This document shows positions 34,868 through 44,855 of a stretch of 64,000 bases of DNA, one piece after another (position 1 is the stretch's first letter; each line of letters opens with the position of its first letter). Below the pieces are notes generated by a model, which had not been told where the DNA came from, did not search any database, and worked only from the letters and a program-made list of their open reading frames with translations. Where the stretch lies: assembly GCF_963576675.1 (NCBI RefSeq), contig NC_088911.1, positions 78,707,256-78,771,255 of the forward strand, written 5' to 3'. This DNA is from Euphorbia lathyris (Eukaryota; Streptophyta; Magnoliopsida; Malpighiales; Euphorbiaceae). The translations under genes were made by a program, and so were the position numbers.

Positions 34868-36582
34868 TGTCACTACTTAGGGGCAAGTGTACCCCGTCGT
34901 ATCAAGTAATAATCCGGTTAAGACCGGGTATCGAATCCACGGGATTTATAACTGCAAGTATTAAACGACTCGGTTTTATACGTTATTTAAGCGGTGAATA
35001 CTTTGGGGTTGATGTGGTAACCAACTACAAACTATTCCTAACTACGTGTGAGGCGAATTTATGTAACGAAACTCTATGAAGCGAGATGGATGTGATAAGT
35101 TATAATTATGATAAATAATGACTTCTAATGTTTATACGGTTAATGGTTTGCTCTTGCAAAGACGACTACGTGTAGAGTAACCGACCCGTGAAGTACTTAG
35201 ACTACGTGGTTCCTAGTCAAGGCGTGTCTAATGCTTGGGACCAGAACTTAGGGCCCGTAAGTTCCGTGGCTTGTCAATTCCTACGGTTTCCGGTTTGTCA
35301 CTTCCGGTAAGGCAACACCTATATGAATCCCTAAAAATAGCCCGAATGGCGTCGGTAGTCACGTTCTCCTACACAATAATCAATTATAAATATCAAAACA
35401 AGTAACAAACATCAACACATATATAGAAAAGAAGATTATGAATCATAAATTATAAATATGGAAAGTGTAAATATGGATTACAAACAAGCCTAGTACATAG
35501 GATGAGATCAAGCTAATTAGCAAGTGTAAAGGGAAGAATCCACCCTCGGAACTAGCTAACCGGACTCAAAAGCCGTCTCTAAGGACTTGAATGGTGGAGC
35601 TCTCGAGCTTGGTGTGCGGAGACGGAGCGAGACTTTGATGAAATGTCGGGAGCAACGGACAAGCTCTCGAGATGGAAAAGTTTAGTTACACAAAGCCTAA
35701 ACACAAATCTAAACTACAATACTCAAAACAAGTATAGTTTTTGCTCTCTCTACAATATGGTCTCTCAAATGAGTGCTTAGACACTCTTATTTATAGATCA
35801 AGCTAGGGGCAAGATTGTAATTCCACAAGGTGCAAGCATGGATGAACATTATTTTGTGCAGAAATCCCATGATACGCCCCGCGTATGGTGTGGTACGCCT
35901 CGCGTAAATGCCCATTCCGTCAGAAATCTTCTGCATGTGGACCAATTTCATATCGTGTTGTCTCAAACACGTCCCGCGTAGGCTGGGATACGCGTGGCGT
36001 GTTTGAGGCCCTGATCTGTTATTGCTTCATTTGGTCTCTATACGCCGTGCGTAGCTTGAAGTACGCCCCGCGTAAATGAGTCTCTGGACTTTTTTCATTG
36101 AAGAACTCCCTTACACGCCTCGCGTGTAAGGTGGTACGCCATGCGTATAGATCGTTGACTCAGGGAGACCATGCAGTCTGACTTTTCAGGATTAGGCCAA
36201 TCATTTCCGACATGTGTCATACGCCTTGCGTGAGATGGCATATGCCTCGCGTATGCTGAGTCAATTCTACATGGTGTCCGCGGATAGGGAAATTATGTTT
36301 GACACCATGTTTCACGCCTCGCGTATGGGATGATACGCCCCGCGTATAGGTATGGATTTTGCTTCTTCCTTGTACATGAAATACAATTCTTGAGGGCCGA
36401 GTTAGCTTGACGTTTTTATTTCTTAAACTAATCAAGAACAAGGAAATTAACCGAAAGTATGGGGTTTATTATTATTTCATTATTTTATTCAAAACACTCT
36501 ATTTTTGTAATTAAACTTATTTATTTCTTCTAAAACTAACCCGTAAATCACGCTAAAAGATAGGGGTAAAATACCCCTATCA
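34868..36582 (-). mobile_element. LTR-like block (probable solo LTR, minus)
   Basis: Minus strand starts TGATAGGGGTATTTTACCCC at 36582 and ends AGTAGTGACA at 34868. TGT, 12 bases, then GCAAGTG at the left end matches the spacing in the solo LTR at 19398. The TATA box (minus CTATAAATA) lies at 35788-35796 with a palindrome array upstream. A clean 5-bp TSD is not present (CTAGA versus ATGAA), so the left border or the history is uncertain; recombination between two copies would explain it. No coding frame is recognisable. Confidence 0.55.
35873..36345. repeat. Array of paired TACGCCCCGCGTA-type palindromes
   Basis: About twelve copies of a 13-bp motif, arms TACGC/GCGTA around a 3-base centre, occur mostly in pairs: TACGCCCCGCGTA then GTACGCCTCGCGTAA about 20 bp later, and so on through ATACGCCCCGCGTATAGG at 36332. 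Members vary in the centre and flanks (CACGTCCCGCGTA, TACGCCGTGCGTA, TACGCCATGCGTA). The array starts 77 bp upstream of the TATA box of the LTR-like block. Confidence 0.85.
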
Positions 36583-37430
36583 ATGAACTGAGGAAAACAA
36601 GTGAAAAGCTAAAGAGAGAGAGAAAAAGGTTTAAAAAGGGGATCCTGGTGTCATCTTTCTCGATACCAGAGCCTTCGAGTGACACCTGGCAACCAATCTG
36701 TGGCTTGGGACAAAGCACCCATCAATAGGCCACCTATTGACAGCACACGAAGAAGCTCAAAAGCCCTAAAGGGCTTTATTGTCACTTTTAGGGGGCTTCT
36801 GGTAACATCCAGATATTATCATGGGGCCAATTTATAAAGCTCCATAAAACTGAGGGACTAAAGGAGCATTTAACCAACGGCTACGACCAAGGGATACGCC
36901 AATAGGATGGCGTACGAGGCAAGTTGTACGCCACAAGGGATCCTTGGATTCGACGATATGCCATAGATGGTCAGACATCATAAAGAGGCTCGTAACTGTC
37001 ATATCTCGGGAGACCCACCATCTGGCATCGATATGGCCAAAGGATGTCGGCGCCATCTTCCTATGTGGAAACCGAAAGCATTAAAGGCAAGTAATAGCTC
37101 CATAAATGAGCTAACGGTCACACTTGAATAAATACTGTAACTACCATTAATTAGGCATTAATGGAGACTTTCTAGTTACAAGATTGAGGGTTACTACTAA
37201 CCTAGTATAAATAGCCTTGCACCCCAAGCTATTGAGGTACACATTCCCACACTATTCTTCGTACTTTTATTTTATCATTCTATACACTTTACCGACTTTA
37301 GCATCGGAGTCCCGCTGGTCGAACCCAACGGCACCCCCCACAGGTGGAGCTCCGACAAGAATTCAACCGGGTAATATCAATATGTATTCCCAATTAGTGT
37401 ATTACAATTCTTCACATTGTCTTCTTCGTT
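36583..37430 (+). mobile_element. LTR-like fragment of a Tat-type gypsy element (+)
   Basis: A promoter-like AGTATAAATAGCCTTGCACC (TATA 37206-37213) followed by ATTGAGGTACACATTCCCAC and then CTTTAGCATCGGAGTCCCGC resembles the R/U5 part of Tat-lineage LTRs. Short TACGCC motifs near 36895-36935 hint at further palindromes upstream. No partner LTR, primer site or TSD was found, so boundaries are approximate. 37431-37770 is AT-rich with nothing recognised. Confidence 0.4.
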
Positions 37431-37851
37431 AATTATATGGAAATAAAGTTCCGATTCTATTAGTTTATGTTTTCTTTATTGTGCTTAGTTTATGTTTCTG
37501 TTTTCTTCATTATTCTAAGATTGAAACATGGTCATTTTAGAGTGTTGTTTTCTCTTCTTCGGTTTAAATTGCTTACTAGAGTGAGAAGATGATACGTTGA
37601 AGAAGAAATGATCGTAAGGGTATTTTTGGAAAAATATATTGGAAGAGTCTAGTTTGGTGGCATATGTCTAAATGAGTCTAAAAGTATAAATGAACCTCTA
37701 CATTGAGCTAATTTTGTAAATTTCCCTTATTATTGTTGCTTTTATATTTTATTACCAACTAGGCAAAAAATTATCACGAGGCCCTTGATCTTTTATTTTT
37801 GTTACATTAAGTCCTTGATCTTTTATTTAGATACATCAAACCCCTAATCCC

Positions 37852-38142
37852 CTTAACTTGTCTAAATTGGTCATTTTACCCCACTCCCAACTCATCGAAT
37901 GTCCTATTTACCTCCCCTTAACTCCATAAAAGTCACATTTCTTACCCCCCTTAACTTGTCTAAATTGGTCATTTTACTCCCCCAACTCATCGAATGTCCT
38001 ATTTACCCTTTTAACTCCATAAAAGTGGTATTTCTCACCCATTTAGCTTCTCCAAATTGGTCATTTTACCCCCCCCCTCCCAACTCATCAAATATCCTAT
38101 TTACCCCTTTAACTCCATAAAAGTGGTATTTCTCACCCCTTA
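37852..38142 (+). repeat. Three tandem units in the left arm, about 100 bp
   Basis: Each unit runs CTTAACTTGTCTAAATTGGT ... AACTCCATAAAAGTGG-TATT and ends before the next TTAxCTT. The inverted arm at 39080-39300 carries two to three units of the same sequence. Confidence 0.8.
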
Positions 38143-38446
38143 TGATCCTACATGGCAGTAACTTTGTGTGTGTGTGTGCAACAAAGGCATGGAGCACGCG
38201 GATGTGGAAAATTGGGCATTAAAGGTAATAAAAAAATTATAAAAATCCCTAAAATCTAACATCCAAATCCCTGATTTCTATTTCCTTCCCGATTCCTCTT
38301 CTTTCTTCTTCATTCCTGTTGAATACAATCTTCTCCATTCCTATTCTATCTCATTCATTACTCGATTAATTGGTTAAGTTTTTTGTTCTTCATCTGCAAT
38401 TCGAATCTTTTCCATTAATCTAGAAATTTCAGCTCCAAATCCTGTC

Positions 38447-38671
38447 ATGGCAAGCGATAAGGTATGCTATTATGGTGAAACGGCTGATCTGAAGGTTTGT
38501 TGGAAAGCTCCATATTCTAGGAGACATTTCTTTGGCTGCCCAAATTATAGGGTAAGTAATTATATGGTTAATCTCTAATTGATAGTTAATCTAATTGAAA
38601 CGTTTACAGGGTGAAGATTGCAGGGTGACAATTTCTGTGGTTATTTAAAATGGTTTGATAAAGGAATTTAG
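38447..38671 (+). CDS. Two-exon zf-GRF mini-gene inside the inverted-repeat element
   Basis: Exon 1 (38447-38551, 35 codons) starts MASDKVCYYGETADLKVCW and ends GCPNYR at a GTAAGT donor. The intron ends at TTGCAG (38618-38623). Exon 2 (38624-38671) gives GDNFCGYLKWFDKGI and TAG. The spliced 50-residue product keeps the GRF zinc-finger framework (RRHFFGCPNY, CGYLKWFD); GRF fingers are found in DNA-repair proteins and are widespread in plant transposons. The first CxC of the finger reads CYY here, so one zinc ligand may be lost. An intron that is still in phase argues for capture at DNA level. An alternative upstream acceptor at 38608 would give an early stop. Confidence 0.6.
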
Positions 38672-38862
38672 GACTTCAAATGAAAAGAGGAAGTGCAGAT
38701 TGTAAATCATGATGAAAAGAGAAAAGTGTAAAAGTCTCAATAATAGGGTCATTTTCATCTTTTCAAATACAATTGTTGAGTTGTCAAAAAAAATTGACCG
38801 CATTTGACACGTGGCATTTGAGAAGTCAGACCTCAAACGCGTCATTTACACCGGTCAATTCT

Positions 38863-39044
38863 GGGAGAAAATCTGTTGTTCCCATTTTGGTATCCCCTTC
38901 CACATCCCTCTCACAAAAAATGGTCCCTTTTAATTAAAATAGTATATTTTATGAGCCAAGAGGATCCACATAATTAAAAGGGATCACTTTTTGTGAGAGG
39001 GACATGGAAGAGGACACCGAAACGGGGACAACAGATTTTCTCCC
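38863..39044. mobile_element. 182-bp hairpin MITE
   Basis: Nearly the whole element is one inverted repeat: GGGAGAAAATCTGTTGTTCC at the left is mirrored at the right end. Flanks GTCAATTCT (38854-38862) and GCCAATTCT (39045-39053) form a 9-bp target duplication with one mismatch, pointing to the Mutator superfamily. Confidence 0.8.
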
Positions 39045-39225
39045 GCCAATTCTAACCTTCGAGAAGGAAAATAGAGGGATGAGAAATACCACTTTTATGG
39101 AGTTAAGAGAGTAAATAGGACATTCGATGAGTTTGGAGGTGAAATGACCAATTTGGACAAGTTAATGGGGTGAGAAATACATTTTTATAGAGTTAATGGG
39201 GGTAAATAGGATATTCGATGAGTTT

Positions 39226-39245
39226 GGGGGGGGGGGGGGGGGGGG
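39226..39245. repeat. Poly-G run, 20 bases
   Basis: Twenty consecutive Gs in the right arm of the inverted-repeat element, where the matching left arm has runs of 6-9 Cs. The length is likely to be unreliable in any assembly. Confidence 0.9.
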
Positions 39246-39660
39246 CAGGGGTTAGGGGGGAGGGTAAAATAACTAATTTGGACAAGTTAAGGGGGTTGGA
39301 GGAGCATTAACTCTAATTTTAGTAACATAATTAAAGTCATTGTTTGCCAAATTAGTTAGCTTTGAACATCTAATTCAGTAAAAAAAAATGTTATTCATTT
39401 CATCTGAGTTTGAAATTATATTTTTTGACAGCTCGAAATAAGATATTTACAGTTTCCATATAGTCACATTACACATCAAAACTGTTTTCTAACTACTAAA
39501 AAACTAAATTGAACGCATGTGAAATGAATAACACTCTGTTAATCGACACTTATGTTCAAATGTGACTTTTATGGTCATTAGAAACTTAATGTGATTAAAA
39601 ATAAAAGATCATGAGTTTAATGTGAAAAATCAAAAGCTTAATACAACAAAAAAAATTGAA

Positions 39661-40091
39661 TGATAAGAGGATTTAGAATGCTTTTTACCTGCAACTACTA
39701 AATAGTTTATATTTCGAATCATTGTTCTAAAACAAATGTGGCTTATCGAGAATCTATCCCTATTTTTTGCGGTTAGTCTCTCTAGGCATTTTCTTGCTCC
39801 AAGTGATTTTTGGCCGCTTGAACTCCGGCTAGTGTCGTCTAAGTGATGATGAACAAAACAAATTTATTGTGAATTATTTTTGTTTTATTATAATTCACTT
39901 TTGAGTTGTTTTGATGTATTGTTGTTGAAATGTTAATGTTTGCATATTTTTAACGATATATGTTACAAATATACATGTTATTCAATATTAAATAATTTTA
40001 TATTATTATTTTTATATAGTATAATACATATTTTAATTGAGATAATAATTTATTGATTAACAAATAAAAAATACAAAAATATAAATCTAAT
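39661..40091. other. AT-rich stretch, nothing recognised
   Basis: No reading frame, repeat end or RNA-like structure that I can support. TATTATTATTTTTATA-type runs dominate. Confidence 0.5.
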
Positions 40092-40100
40092 TAATTTCTA

Positions 40101-40639
40101 GAGATAAGGTGCAAAAATACCCTTAACGTTTACAGTCAGGAACAATTTTACCTCTAATGTCTAAAATGGTGCAATTTTACCTTTAACATAGGCAACTAAG
40201 TGCAATTTTACCCTAGGTTGTCAAAGTTGAATCAATTTCAGAAATTTATGTTATCGGAGCGATGAAACAGTTGTGAAGTTTCTAAAGAAGACGTGGGATT
40301 TGCAAGAGAAACTGTAACATAATTGTTGTATTAAGCCGGTCGGTGTTTGAACCACGAAGCAGATAGTATTTTGGGAATTTTGGTGGCAAGTGAAGGCATT
40401 AGGAACAAATTAAAAGTGTTGTATAATGTATTTATTGATTTGGAGTTTGAAGGTTGAAGCTTTTCAAGAAGCTAAAGTCGCAGGAACTTCCTAGAGGAAT
40501 TGGCTAATCTAATAATTCTTGGGAGTGGTATGAATTGATCCAATTTGACAACATTAGTGGTAAAATTGCACCATTTTAGACGTTATGGGTAAAATTACTT
40601 CTGGCTGTAAACGTTAGTGGTATTTTTGCACCTTATCCC
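40101..40639. mobile_element. 539-bp Mutator-type MITE
   Basis: Terminal inverted repeats GAGATAAGGTGCAAAAATAC and its counterpart at the right end (one mismatch in the first bases) extend inward for about 75 bp, including GTGCAATTTTACC motifs. A perfect 9-bp target duplication, TAATTTCTA, at 40092-40100 and 40640-40648 assigns it to the Mutator superfamily. The interior has no coding frame. Confidence 0.92.
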
Positions 40640-40656
40640 TAATTTCTAATTAATAC

Positions 40657-40913
40657 TGTTGGATCAAATAAATATACTTTCACAGGTAACAGAGGAAGAG
40701 TATAATTGCTGAAGAAAATTATCTTTCCTTACTACTTGTATTGATAGGTATTTATAGATTACAGACATGACTCTTAGTAAACAAGAATAACTCTCTATAA
40801 ATACAGATGACTCTTTGTGAAACAATACAACTCTTGATAAATACAGAAATGACTCCTGGATAATACACTGAACCAAATTAAAAAGTATTAATTATAAGTT
40901 TATTATTTCAACA
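40657..40913 (-). repeat. 3' LTR of the gene-capturing element
   Basis: 257 bp. In minus orientation it follows the purine-rich AAGTTTAAGAGGGCG, the likely polypurine tract, at 40914-40930. Confidence 0.9.
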
Positions 40914-41032
40914 CGCCCTCTTAAACTTATAATTTTTTATCCCTTAGTTACACTAAGAACAGTTCTCAATCTGCTAAATCTTTGAACTTCATCGTTATTG
41001 ACCTCTTACTCTAGCCGTCATCATCCATATTA

Positions 41033-42103
41033 TTATCTCCATCGTTTTCGTCGAAATTCGTCATCATAACTATTATCACTATGAACTGGTATTTTGGGTT
41101 TTGGATGAGACACATAACTAGTGGTGAACCTTCTACGTGAACATAACACAATGTTACTCATGTCAATGCCTTCGAGTTCTTTCACTCTTTCCTTTCTCTT
41201 TTGAACTTCATTGATGTCCTTTTCAGATGCATTTGATAATAATCCTTCTATGAAAAATATCTCATTGAGTTCCTTGATTAGCTTAGCCTCACGTTTGTTC
41301 TCAGGCACTTGCTTGATTTTATCAGAGGCTTTCTCAATACATTCTGCACTTCTGTTGTCCTTTGCTTCTTCTTCCATATGCTTGCTTTGCTTCTTGTCTG
41401 ATGCTTTGATTTCTTTTTCAAGTCTCTTCCTCTTTTTAGATACTTCACAAGTTTGCACCATTTGTTTTGCACTAATTTTATTCTTTGGTTTTACTTCATC
41501 TTTGTCATCCTCATCATTGTCTCTGTCTGAAGTCTCTGAATTCTCATCAGCCCATAGAAATACCTCATCTAACAGATTGCCTATATATTTCTTATATGGA
41601 TCAAGTGTAAATTTATCAAGTCCAATATCTTCCTCTAAAATTCGACAAAGACTGATCGTTGTAACTTCCTCACAATTGGCTTTAATATAAGAATCTATCT
41701 TCAATATGGCCTCGGTAATGCTGCTCTTACTTGGAACTTCTTTCTTCTTATTCACTGGATCAGTTTCTGGCAAAAGACCCATCATAGGAGAATCTCCAAT
41801 TTTCTCCTCATCATTTGATATATTTTCTTCTTCTTGTTTGGATAAATACACATGCCTTTCACCAAATTCTCCTAAATCCTCAGAATTGTCGTAATCTTCA
41901 TCACTTTCTAAGGACTCCACAAGGCATTGCATGACAAATTTCTTCTATACATCAAAAGCATATTTCTCCAATCCCAAATCCTTCTCCAACACCTCCTGAT
42001 CCCCTCAAAGGTCAAAGAATCGACTTGTTCTTTGATGTGATTAATGCAAGAGCACATAACTTTCCAAATCTGTGACTTGATCTCCCATGAATCAATCATG
42101 ATT
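41033..42103 (-). pseudogene. Captured DEK_C / CHZ-domain chromatin protein gene (processed copy)
   Basis: Reading leftward, an ATG near 42101 opens a DEK_C-like unit (IKSQIWKVMCSCINHIKEQV, DSLTFEGIRR). A one-base shift near 41990 and a TAG near 41938 follow; then 299 codons are open to 41033. A second DEK_C-like unit (SSITEAILKIDSYIKANCEE ... ILEEDIGLDKFTLDPYKKYI) precedes an acidic, Lys-rich, coiled-coil-like middle, and the C-terminus has KERVKELEGIDMSNIV. This pattern matches plant glutamate-rich nuclear proteins annotated with DEK_C and histone-chaperone CHZ domains. No introns are seen, consistent with capture from mRNA. The part between the acidic region and the C-terminal motif looks shortened. 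Assignment to this family is from memory of its motifs, not from a search. Confidence 0.7.
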
Positions 42104-42131
42104 ACTCTTTTCAGAAGAATTTTTGTTTGGC

Positions 42132-42143
42132 TCTGATACCAAT
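42132..42143 (-). other. Primer-binding site, tRNA-iMet type (gene-capturing element)
   Basis: Minus strand TGGTATCAGAGCC starts two to three bases after the 5' LTR end at 42145. Confidence 0.88.
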
Positions 42144-42144
42144 T

Positions 42145-42402
42145 TGTTGGATCAAATAAATAAACTTTCACAAGTAACAGAGGAAGAGTATAATTGCTGG
42201 AAGAAAATTATCTTGCCTTACTACTTGTATTGATATGTATTTATAGATTACAAACATGAATCTTAGTAAACAACAATAACTTTCTATAAATACAGATGAC
42301 TCTTTGTGAAACAATACAACTCTTGATAAATACAGAAATGACTCCTGGATAATACACTGAACCAAATTAAAGACTGTTAATTATAAGTTTATTATTTCAA
42401 CA
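42145..42402 (-). repeat. 5' LTR of the gene-capturing element
   Basis: 258 bp, partner of 40657-40913, followed on the right by the AATAC duplication. Confidence 0.9.
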
Positions 42403-42466
42403 AATACCCGACTAAATCTTCGATTAATCCTTAAAGTTCCTATTCATTCGTTTTAGGCTTAGTATT

Positions 42467-43679
42467 TTTTTTATTGAAAATGTAATATCATTAATGGGAA
42501 TGAATAATTGAATCATTACAAACTAACTACCATATCTAAGCAGGGTAGACTTCGATGAGAACAATTGGGGAATCAAAATTACATGCCCATTGGGAAAGGG
42601 AGTGCACAACACTATTCCCCTCTCGATGCACGAATGAAAAGGAGCAGTGATTAAATATGGAGCTCCACGCTGACAAGTCTTCGTATAAGAATAACAATGC
42701 GGATTTTGGATAGAGTTGGGACTATAGGGCCTCAGTTACGGTTATAATATCAGATTCCACCACAATATTATTGAAGCTGCAGTCTCTAGCGAGGATCATC
42801 GTTTCCATGATCGCTTGAAGTTCTGCCTCTTCCACAGTGACGCATGAAGCTATAGGAACCCCAACAGTAGCCATGATTAAACCATCAGAGTTCCTAGCAA
42901 GTAGGCCTGCCCTACACGTGCGGCCATTGTCCCCTAATTTGGCATCACAATTTATTTTCACGATACCGTTCTGAGGTGGATACCACACTTTTGTAGGTCG
43001 GAGGCCTGAATTGATCGGAATTCCAGTTTTAATTCTGGTTGGGATATTGTCCAAGTTATTAATATAACCTATAGCTTTCTCAATTAATATTGTATATTGA
43101 ATCCATTTCTTCTCATATACAAATTGATTCCTACGAAACCAAATCCACCAAGTTATTACCAGTACTGCGCAGAAGTCCTCCGGTTTTAGCGATTGCAGGC
43201 AGAACCGAAGCTAATAGCTCCCGTTCTTCGCTGCAATTTTGTCCAAGCGCAGTGGCAGTGCCGCCTGTTTCCATATTTCCTTCGATGCCTTACACTGCAC
43301 AAACACATGGAGAGAGGTTTCAGTGTGAAAATTACATACTTGATAGGAGCTATCGAGCGCGATTCCCCAATGGACCAAATTTGCAAACAACGACATGGCT
43401 TCCTTTAGTAGCCGCTAAGCAAACATCAAAATTTTCCCGGCACTTTGGTCTTCCATAGTGTGCATTAGACCGATGCATCAATTTCAGACGACTCGGGGGC
43501 ATCAATTTTAGTATATCTGATCCGTTCTGCTACATAGTATAAGCTTCTCACAGAAGCATTTCCATGACCAGTCTGACCCCAATAGACTTCATCAGCTAGT
43601 TTTCTGAAGCTCAACTTAATCCTAGAAATTTCCTCCCTATCTTCTCGTAGGAACACGGCTTGCAGTGTTTGCAGGTTCC
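42467..43679 (-). mobile_element. LINE (L1-type) 3' segment: zf-RVT and RNase H-like region with poly(A)
   Basis: Minus-strand end of a plant L1-type LINE. A poly-A tail appears as TTTTTTTT at 42468-42475, preceded (in minus sense) by ATTACATTTTCAAT. A zinc-finger region (CNFHTETSLHVFVQCKASKEIW, split here: CNFHTETSLHVF, about 43300) and an RNase H-like domain (VKINCDAKLGDNGR, ELQAIMETM, VESDIITVTEA) end at TAG 42722-42724, after which the same frame is open to about 42536. Such a C-terminal RNase H is common in plant LINEs. The element continues at 49090 beyond the Reina-type insertion. 42408-42466 holds nothing recognised. Confidence 0.8.
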
Positions 43680-44028
43680 TGATAGAAATCACTTCAGCTC
43701 CAACAGATTTAGGTTAAACTATAAGAGAGCAAAGATAATAAGAGCAAGAGAGTTTGATATTTGATTCAATAGAACAGTGAACAAGCCTTCCTTCTCTAGG
43801 AAGTTACAAAGTAAAGACCCAGGGACACTGCCCCCACCACTCCTGCCACAATGCAGGTGGTACCCAAAATAGCAAAACAACAACTTACTCTCTCCTTCAG
43901 CCCTCCCCTTATTTAAGCTAAATTACTACTCACTACAGACAAATTAGTGAATTACTCCTTTACCCTTCTTCCTAGTGTAAACTCTCAACACCTTTGGTCC
44001 CACCTCACCTTGGTCACCATTCTTAACA
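43680..44028 (-). repeat. 3' LTR of Reina-type element
   Basis: 349 bp, TGATAGAAATC ... TTCTTAACA. The pol frame runs into it, ending at 43944, so polypurine tract (AGGGGGCGGTAA at 44029-44040) and LTR are partly coding. Confidence 0.93.
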
Positions 44029-44840
44029 TTACCGCCCCCTGGAAAAACAGTCTTGTCCTCAAGACTTAGAGAAGGAAACTGAGATCGGATTATCACTTCA
44101 TCTTCCCAAGTAGCCTCATCTGCGCTTCTGTCTTGCCATTGAATAAGCCACTGTTTGATTTGATCCCCCTTCTTGTTGATTGTGCGAGTTGCCAACACAT
44201 GTTCTGGCTGAATGGAATCAGCAATAGCCACCTCAAACCCCTCAGGCAAGGAAGGTTCCACCGCTCTAGGCTGATCCGCTCTTTTCAACATCGAGACGTG
44301 GAACACTGGGTGAACCTTTGAGTGTGGTGGCAATTGCAGTTCATAAGCTACTTCTCCGATGCGTTGAGTAATTTGAAAGGGTCCATAGAATCTGGCTGCC
44401 ATTTTCTGATTGATCCGTTTAGAAACTGATTGCTGTCTATGAGGTCGCAACTTCAAGTAGACCCAATCTCCCTTCTCGAAGGTTACATCTCGTCTCCCTT
44501 GATCCGCTCGCGCTTTCATCGTTTGCTGTGCTTTGCTCAAATTGAATTTTAACTGAGCTAAGGCTTGAGTCCTATCTGTTAGTTCCCTTGCTACCATTTC
44601 CACTCTTACTTCCCCTGGCACAAATTGAAAGGGAGTAGGTGGTTTGCGGCCATAAACAACTTCGAAGGGTGTCATGCCCGATGACACTCGATACGTGGTG
44701 TTGAACCAAAATTCCGCCCAATGCAACCAATTGATCCATGTTTGTGGCTGCTCAACTGCAAAACATCTCAAATAGGCCTCAAGGCATCTATTAGTAACTT
44801 CTGTTTGCCCGTCTGTCTCGGGATGATATGCCGACGACAA
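43944..44840 (-). pseudogene. Integrase C-terminal half and chromodomain, Reina-type element
   Basis: Continues the pol frame after a TAA at 44856-44858. It contains YHPETDGQTEVTNRCLEAYL, a GKEY-like KMAARFYGPFQITQRIG module, HPVFHVSMLK and a chromodomain with IKQWLIQWQ and DEATWEDE. The last 28 codons lie in the 3' LTR. Confidence 0.88.
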
Positions 44841-44855
44841 CTGTAACTTGGTTCC

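Larger units (their letters stand above)
37770..39660. mobile_element. Long inverted-repeat (foldback/Mutator-like) element with gene cargo
   Basis: Sequence at 37775-38145 is repeated in inverted orientation at about 39070-39310 and 39590-39660. Shared stretches include TTAACTTGTCTAAATTGGTC, ATTCGATGAGTTTGG and the outer GATCTTTTATTTTTGTTACA. The arms are themselves made of tandem units. Between them lie a zf-GRF mini-gene with intron and a small MITE. This is the layout of a gene-carrying Mutator-like or foldback element. Exact ends and a TSD could not be fixed, because the arms contain internal duplications and a long G-run. Confidence 0.55.
40657..42402 (-). mobile_element. Small LTR retrotransposon carrying a captured DEK_C/CHZ-type host gene
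   Basis: 1746 bp with 257/258-bp LTRs (TGTTGGATCA ... TTATTTCAACA) and a perfect TSD, AATAC, at 40652-40656 and 42403-42407. A tRNA-iMet primer site next to the right LTR sets minus orientation. There is no gag, protease, RT or integrase: the whole 1.2-kb interior is a host-derived coding sequence. LTRs differ at about 11 of 257 positions (4.3%) plus one indel, so insertion is older than that of the Tekay and Reina copies. Movement must have used enzymes in trans. Confidence 0.9.

Noticed and set aside
36583..36587. A 5-bp TSD for the LTR-like block at 34868-36582
   Set aside because: The flanks are CTAGA and ATGAA. ATGAA also occurs at 34747, but a border there would not begin with TG, so no clean duplication is claimed.
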